A stretch of 26,253 nt of DNA from Aalborgiella sp031390045 (GTDB lineage Bacteria > Pseudomonadota > Gammaproteobacteria > Burkholderiales > Burkholderiaceae_C): the NCBI GenBank assembly GCA_031390045.1, contig JANMTB010000074.1, forward strand, positions 1 to 26,253, written 5' to 3'. Both the position numbers and the translations under genes were made by a program. Numbering within the stretch: position 1 is the stretch's first letter; every line of letters starts with the position of its first letter. This document shows, piece by piece, positions 23,738-26,253 of this stretch. The notes below the pieces were generated by a model. That model was not told where the DNA came from and made no database searches. It was given only the letters and a program-made list of their open reading frames with translations.

Positions 23738-24829
23738 CTAAAACGCAGAACGTACCAGCCGCACAGAATTTTCGCGGAAAGGCAGCGCACCTAATGTGGG
23801 GTGCCACACTGTGCCGTCACGCAACCAGTTATCCACTGTGCCTGCTCCAAACTGGACGACGGATGACCGCTCTGCTTGCGTGCCAAACTGTGTCGATGTG
23901 GCGTAGTAGCCGTTGAGGTTGGTATTGGAAAACCATGTCAAGTCAATTTGCGTGCTGGTGCCTGGCAAACGCAGGGTTTGCAGCTCGACTTGGGTAGGCA
24001 TGCGCCAATCTTTAAAGCTGCATAAATTGAGCGCATTCACGGTGTTTTTGTAGCCGATGGAGTTGTCAGGCGCATCGATTTCGGCTTGTGTCGGGCTGCG
24101 CGCTGGCGTGGCTGTTGTCGATGGCACGGTGTTTGCAGCTATTTGCAGCAGGCTCGTGCTGTCTAGGTTGTTGTATTCGTTGTCAGCAGATCGCAAGCCA
24201 GACGTCGTTTTACCTTCCCAAATAAGCCCCGTTTTGTTATCTCGCACGCACTCGGTTTTATCGTAATACAAGGCCGTGTTATTGGCAAAACCCGTGTCGC
24301 AGGCTTTGAAAACCAAGCTGTAGCCCGTGCTACCAATGGTGGCTGCTGTGCAGGTGAGTGGGGTAGTACTTGACACGCTAGGCGTAGTGGTGGCAGTAGT
24401 AGTCGCGCAGGCTTTGCCTTTAACCGTGACGTTGTAGGTCACTTTGCCGCCATACGTCTCTGTGACCGTGAAGGTGACGGGGCTGGTGTAGTCCCGTGCT
24501 ACGGCTGGGTCAGGGCTGATCTTGACACCTTCGTCCAGTGCCACCTTGGCAACCAGGCTGGTCAGGGTAGAGCAGGTTTCTTTTGTCGTTAGATCAATCG
24601 TGACACTTTGCGCACTACTTGTGCTTGTAGTGCTAGTAGCAGTCGTCGCAGTCGTAGCAGTCGTGCCTGTAGTCGTCGTGGTCGTGCCAGTCGTCGTCGT
24701 GTTGGTGCCTTTCACGTCGTTGATACTGAAGTCTGCCGCAACGACGGACAGCGGAACCGGATTGCAAGCCGCGATGAGCGCAGCACCCGAGCACACCAAT
24801 GCTGTATAAAAACGTTGGAATATGGTCAT
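23738..24829 (-). CDS. Thr-rich lipoprotein with DUF1566 (Lcl C-terminal-like) domain
   Basis: 363-aa predicted lipoprotein. The signal sequence ends in lipobox IAAC with Cys22. Residues about 42-72 form a low-complexity Thr-rich linker. Residues about 75-145 look like a small beta-sandwich repeat (ISPDPAVARDYTSPVTFTVT, YNVTVKG), a fold common in surface proteins. A second Thr-rich linker (about 146-165) leads to a C-terminal DUF1566-type domain: ECVRDNKTGLIWEGKT, LCSFKDWRMPTQVELQTL, GYYATSTQ, and NSVRLVR at the end. This domain occurs in surface lectin-like proteins such as Legionella Lcl. Role in adhesion is inference. Not in an obvious operon; divergent from metK. Confidence 0.75.
   Translation of the reverse strand: MTIFQRFYTALVCSGAALIAACNPVPLSVVAADFSINDVKGTNTTTTGTTTTTTGTTATTATTATSTTSTSSAQSVTIDLTTKETCSTLTSLVAKVALDEGVKISPDPAVARDYTSPVTFTVTETYGGKVTYNVTVKGKACATTTATTTPSVSSTTPLTCTAATIGSTGYSLVFKACDTGFANNTALYYDKTECVRDNKTGLIWEGKTTSGLRSADNEYNNLDSTSLLQIAANTVPSTTATPARSPTQAEIDAPDNSIGYKNTVNALNLCSFKDWRMPTQVELQTLRLPGTSTQIDLTWFSNTNLNGYYATSTQFGTQAERSSVVQFGAGTVDNWLRDGTVWHPTLGALPFRENSVRLVRSAF
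24614..24706 (-). repeat. imperfect triplet repeat encoding the Thr-rich linker
   Basis: About 31 codons, nearly all ACN with some GCN, GGN and TCN, give runs such as TTTTGTTTTTTG and TTATTATTATSTTSTS. On the plus strand it reads as imperfect GTC/GTA/GTG triplets. Such tracts can change length by slippage in whole codons without breaking the frame. Confidence 0.7.
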
Positions 24830-24920
24830 AAACTATCTTTCAATAAAGCACAGCATAAACATAACGCTAAGCTTTTGCAAGTTACATTCGCCATCCATCA
24901 ATTCTTATTTCAATACTTAA
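24830..24920. other. AT-rich spacer between the Thr-rich lipoprotein gene and the metK promoter
   Basis: Divergent spacer with no convincing reading frame or strong palindrome. It must contain the promoter of the minus-strand lipoprotein gene, but I could not pick a good -35/-10 pair. The lipoprotein start has only a weak AAAGA ribosome site upstream. Confidence 0.5.
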
Positions 24921-24952
24921 TTGCTAGCCAAAATCACGTTTTCTGCTAAAAT
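24921..24952 (+). promoter_or_regulatory. candidate metK promoter
   Basis: TTGCTA at 24921-24926 and an extended -10 element TGC-TAAAAT (hexamer at 24947-24952) with a 20-bp spacer, long but tolerable with an extended -10. Predicted transcription start is near 24959, exactly at the first base of the riboswitch P1 stem, leaving a leader of about 118 nt. Confidence 0.45.
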
Positions 24953-24959
24953 ACTAGTA

Positions 24960-25018
24960 GTCGCTGAGTTAACTGAACTACTTGCAGGGCGACGTTAAAC
25001 AAATCTGCTAAAGCGTTC
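24960..25018 (+). promoter_or_regulatory. SAM-II riboswitch aptamer upstream of metK
   Basis: The elements occur in the order known for SAM-II. P1 is GTCGC (24960-24964) with GCGAC (24989-24993). The P1 loop starts TGAGTTAAC and contains CTTGCAG. Then come the TTAAAC linker and the GCTAAAG tail (25007-25013). Pseudoknot pairing is possible at two nested places: GCAG (24984-24987) with CTGC (25005-25008), and GAAC (24975-24978) with GTTC (25015-25018). These enclose the TAAAG stretch, where SAM binds in the solved structure. The class binds S-adenosylmethionine and usually lowers expression. The gene downstream makes SAM, which fits feedback control. Not confirmed by a covariance-model search. 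Confidence 0.82.
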
Positions 25019-25025
25019 GCCAAGG

Positions 25026-25076
25026 CTCCAAAAAGTTACAGGCAACGCGTCCTTTTAACTTTATTGGAGTTTTTTT
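25026..25076 (+). terminator. hairpin plus T-tract overlapping the metK ribosome site (riboswitch expression platform)
   Basis: CTCCAA-AAAGTTA (25026-25038) pairs with TAACTTT-A-TTGGAG (25056-25069): 13 bp with one bulged A and a 17-nt loop, followed by seven T (25070-25076) just before the ATG. The 3' arm contains GGAG (25066-25069), the metK Shine-Dalgarno. The structure can act as an intrinsic terminator, as a ribosome-site mask, or both. Confidence 0.75.
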
Positions 25077-26253
25077 ATGGCAAGCGATTTTCTCTTCACA
25101 TCCGAATCCGTCTCTGAAGGCCACCCAGACAAGGTAGCCGACCAGATTTCTGACGCTATTCTTGACGCAATTTTCAAGCAAGACCCACGTAGCCGCGTCG
25201 CTGCTGAGACCTTGTGCAACACCGGCTTGGTCGTTTTGGCAGGTGAAATCACCACCAACGCGCATGTGGACTACATCCAGGTCGCACGCGACACCATCAA
25301 ACGTATTGGCTATGACAACACCGACTACGGTATTGACTACAAAGGCTGCGCGGTCATGGTCTGCTATGACAAGCAGTCCAACGACATTGCCCAAGGTGTG
25401 GACCACGCTAGCGACGACCACCTCAACATCGGCGCGGGCGACCAAGGCCTGATGTTTGGCTATGCCTGTGACGAAACGCCTGATTTGATGCCAGCGCCGA
25501 TTTACTACGCGCACCGTTTGGTCGAGCGTCAAGCGCAGTTGCGTAAAGATGGCCGCATGCCTTACCTGCGCCCAGACGCCAAAAGCCAAGTGACCATGCG
25601 CTATGTGGACGGCAAACCCGTCAGCATCGACACCGTGGTGCTCTCTAGCCAGCACGACCCAGACCAGTCTGAATCGCAGCACAAAATGAAGCAAAGCTTC
25701 ATTGACTCGGTCATCGAGCAAATCATTTTGCCGGTGTTGCCAAAAGAAATGATCACCAAAGACACCAAGTACTTGATCAACCCAACCGGCCGTTTCGTTA
25801 TCGGCGGCCCACAAGGCGATTGCGGTTTGACAGGTCGCAAGATCATTGTGGACACCTACGGCGGCGCATGCCCGCACGGCGGTGGCGCGTTTTCAGGCAA
25901 AGACCCATCGAAAGTTGACCGTTCAGCCGCTTACGCTGCGCGCTACGTGGCGAAAAACATCGTCGCCGCTGGTTTGGCCAAGCAGTGCCAAATCCAAGTC
26001 GCTTACGCGATTGGCGTGGCCAAGCCGATGAACGTCACCGTTTACACCGAAGGCACCGGCATCATGTCTGACGAGAAATTGTCCGCCTTGGTGCAAGAGC
26101 ACTTTGACCTGCGTCCAAAAGGCATCATCCAGATGCTCGACCTGCTGCGCCCGATCTATGAAAAGACGGCCGCTTATGGCCACTTTGGCCGTGACGAGCC
26201 GGAATTCACCTGGGAAAAGACAGACAAAGTTGCTGCACTGCGTGCTTCTGCTG
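25077..26253 (+). CDS. metK: S-adenosylmethionine synthetase (3' end cut by window edge)
   Basis: Cytoplasmic enzyme that makes S-adenosylmethionine from methionine and ATP. The first 392 residues are visible and nearly the whole enzyme should be present, since the family is about 385-400 aa. Motifs: SESVSEGHPDKVADQISDA near the N-terminus (His16 and Asp18 region of the ATP site), GAGDQGLMFGYA (about 122-133), INPTGRFVIGGPQGDCGLTG, DTYGGACPHGGGAFSGKDPSKVDRSAAY split over residues about 261-288, and VAYAIGVAKPMNV. The ATG at 25077 has GGAG 7 nt upstream within the leader hairpin. Expression is probably controlled by the SAM-II element. Confidence 0.96.
   Translation, partial: MASDFLFTSESVSEGHPDKVADQISDAILDAIFKQDPRSRVAAETLCNTGLVVLAGEITTNAHVDYIQVARDTIKRIGYDNTDYGIDYKGCAVMVCYDKQSNDIAQGVDHASDDHLNIGAGDQGLMFGYACDETPDLMPAPIYYAHRLVERQAQLRKDGRMPYLRPDAKSQVTMRYVDGKPVSIDTVVLSSQHDPDQSESQHKMKQSFIDSVIEQIILPVLPKEMITKDTKYLINPTGRFVIGGPQGDCGLTGRKIIVDTYGGACPHGGGAFSGKDPSKVDRSAAYAARYVAKNIVAAGLAKQCQIQVAYAIGVAKPMNVTVYTEGTGIMSDEKLSALVQEHFDLRPKGIIQMLDLLRPIYEKTAAYGHFGRDEPEFTWEKTDKVAALRASA

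Noticed and set aside
24960..25018. SAH riboswitch in the metK leader
   Set aside because: The conserved SAH-aptamer core was not found, and the gene is metK, not ahcY. The SAM-II pattern fits much better.
25008..25877. Long open frame (289 codons) on the minus strand opposite metK
   Set aside because: Metk codes on the plus strand with all family motifs. The antisense frame has no recognisable domain and is a by-product of codon bias.

Overview
The window looks like a chromosomal segment of a moderately low-GC betaproteobacterium, most probably Burkholderiales, Comamonadaceae-like. The reasons are the gene neighbourhoods (pilMNOPQ-aroK-aroB facing mrcA; cyaY divergent from lptM-lysA; ResB/CcsB with a diheme c4-type cytochrome beside engB; tandem LpxL-type acyltransferases next to metK) and an orphan Bug-type (TctC) solute receptor. 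This is inferred from gene content and protein style; no database search was possible. No rRNA, tRNA, insertion sequence or CRISPR array was seen.

Layout. 1-5979 (minus): type IV pilus alignment and secretin operon pilM-N-O-P-Q, continuing into aroK and the start of aroB. Several junctions overlap (TGA/ATG), so the genes are probably translationally coupled. 5980-6316: divergent control region. 6317-8755 (plus): PBP1A. 8745-9077 (minus): frataxin CyaY. 9106-10667 (plus): LptM-like lipoprotein and lysA. 10692-13211 (plus): Bug receptor and an MmgE/PrpD protein. 13323-14958 (minus): msrP-msrQ. 15097-18638 (minus): resB-ccsB, closed by a clear intrinsic terminator. 18808-19485 (minus): diheme cytochrome. 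19555-21148 (plus): engB overlapped by an alpha/beta hydrolase. 21265-21744 (minus): small membrane-anchored DUF1499-like protein. 21902-23643 (minus): two overlapping LpxL-type acyltransferases. 23738-24829 (minus): Thr-rich lipoprotein with a DUF1566/Lcl_C-like end. 25077-end (plus): metK, cut by the window edge.

Two things go beyond routine annotation. First, a family of short structured repeats occurs six times (A-F). Each has GCTAT, exactly 17 nt, then a 22-nt core beginning AGGCAATAAATAC. Four copies are intergenic. One lies in frame inside lysA and one in frame inside the second lpxL-type gene. One intergenic copy appears to act as a transcription terminator, and two flank the DUF1499-like gene. 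Second, the metK leader carries a convincing SAM-II (H-type pseudoknot) riboswitch. It is followed by a 13-bp hairpin plus seven T whose 3' arm contains the metK Shine-Dalgarno sequence. The leader could therefore control both termination and ribosome access.
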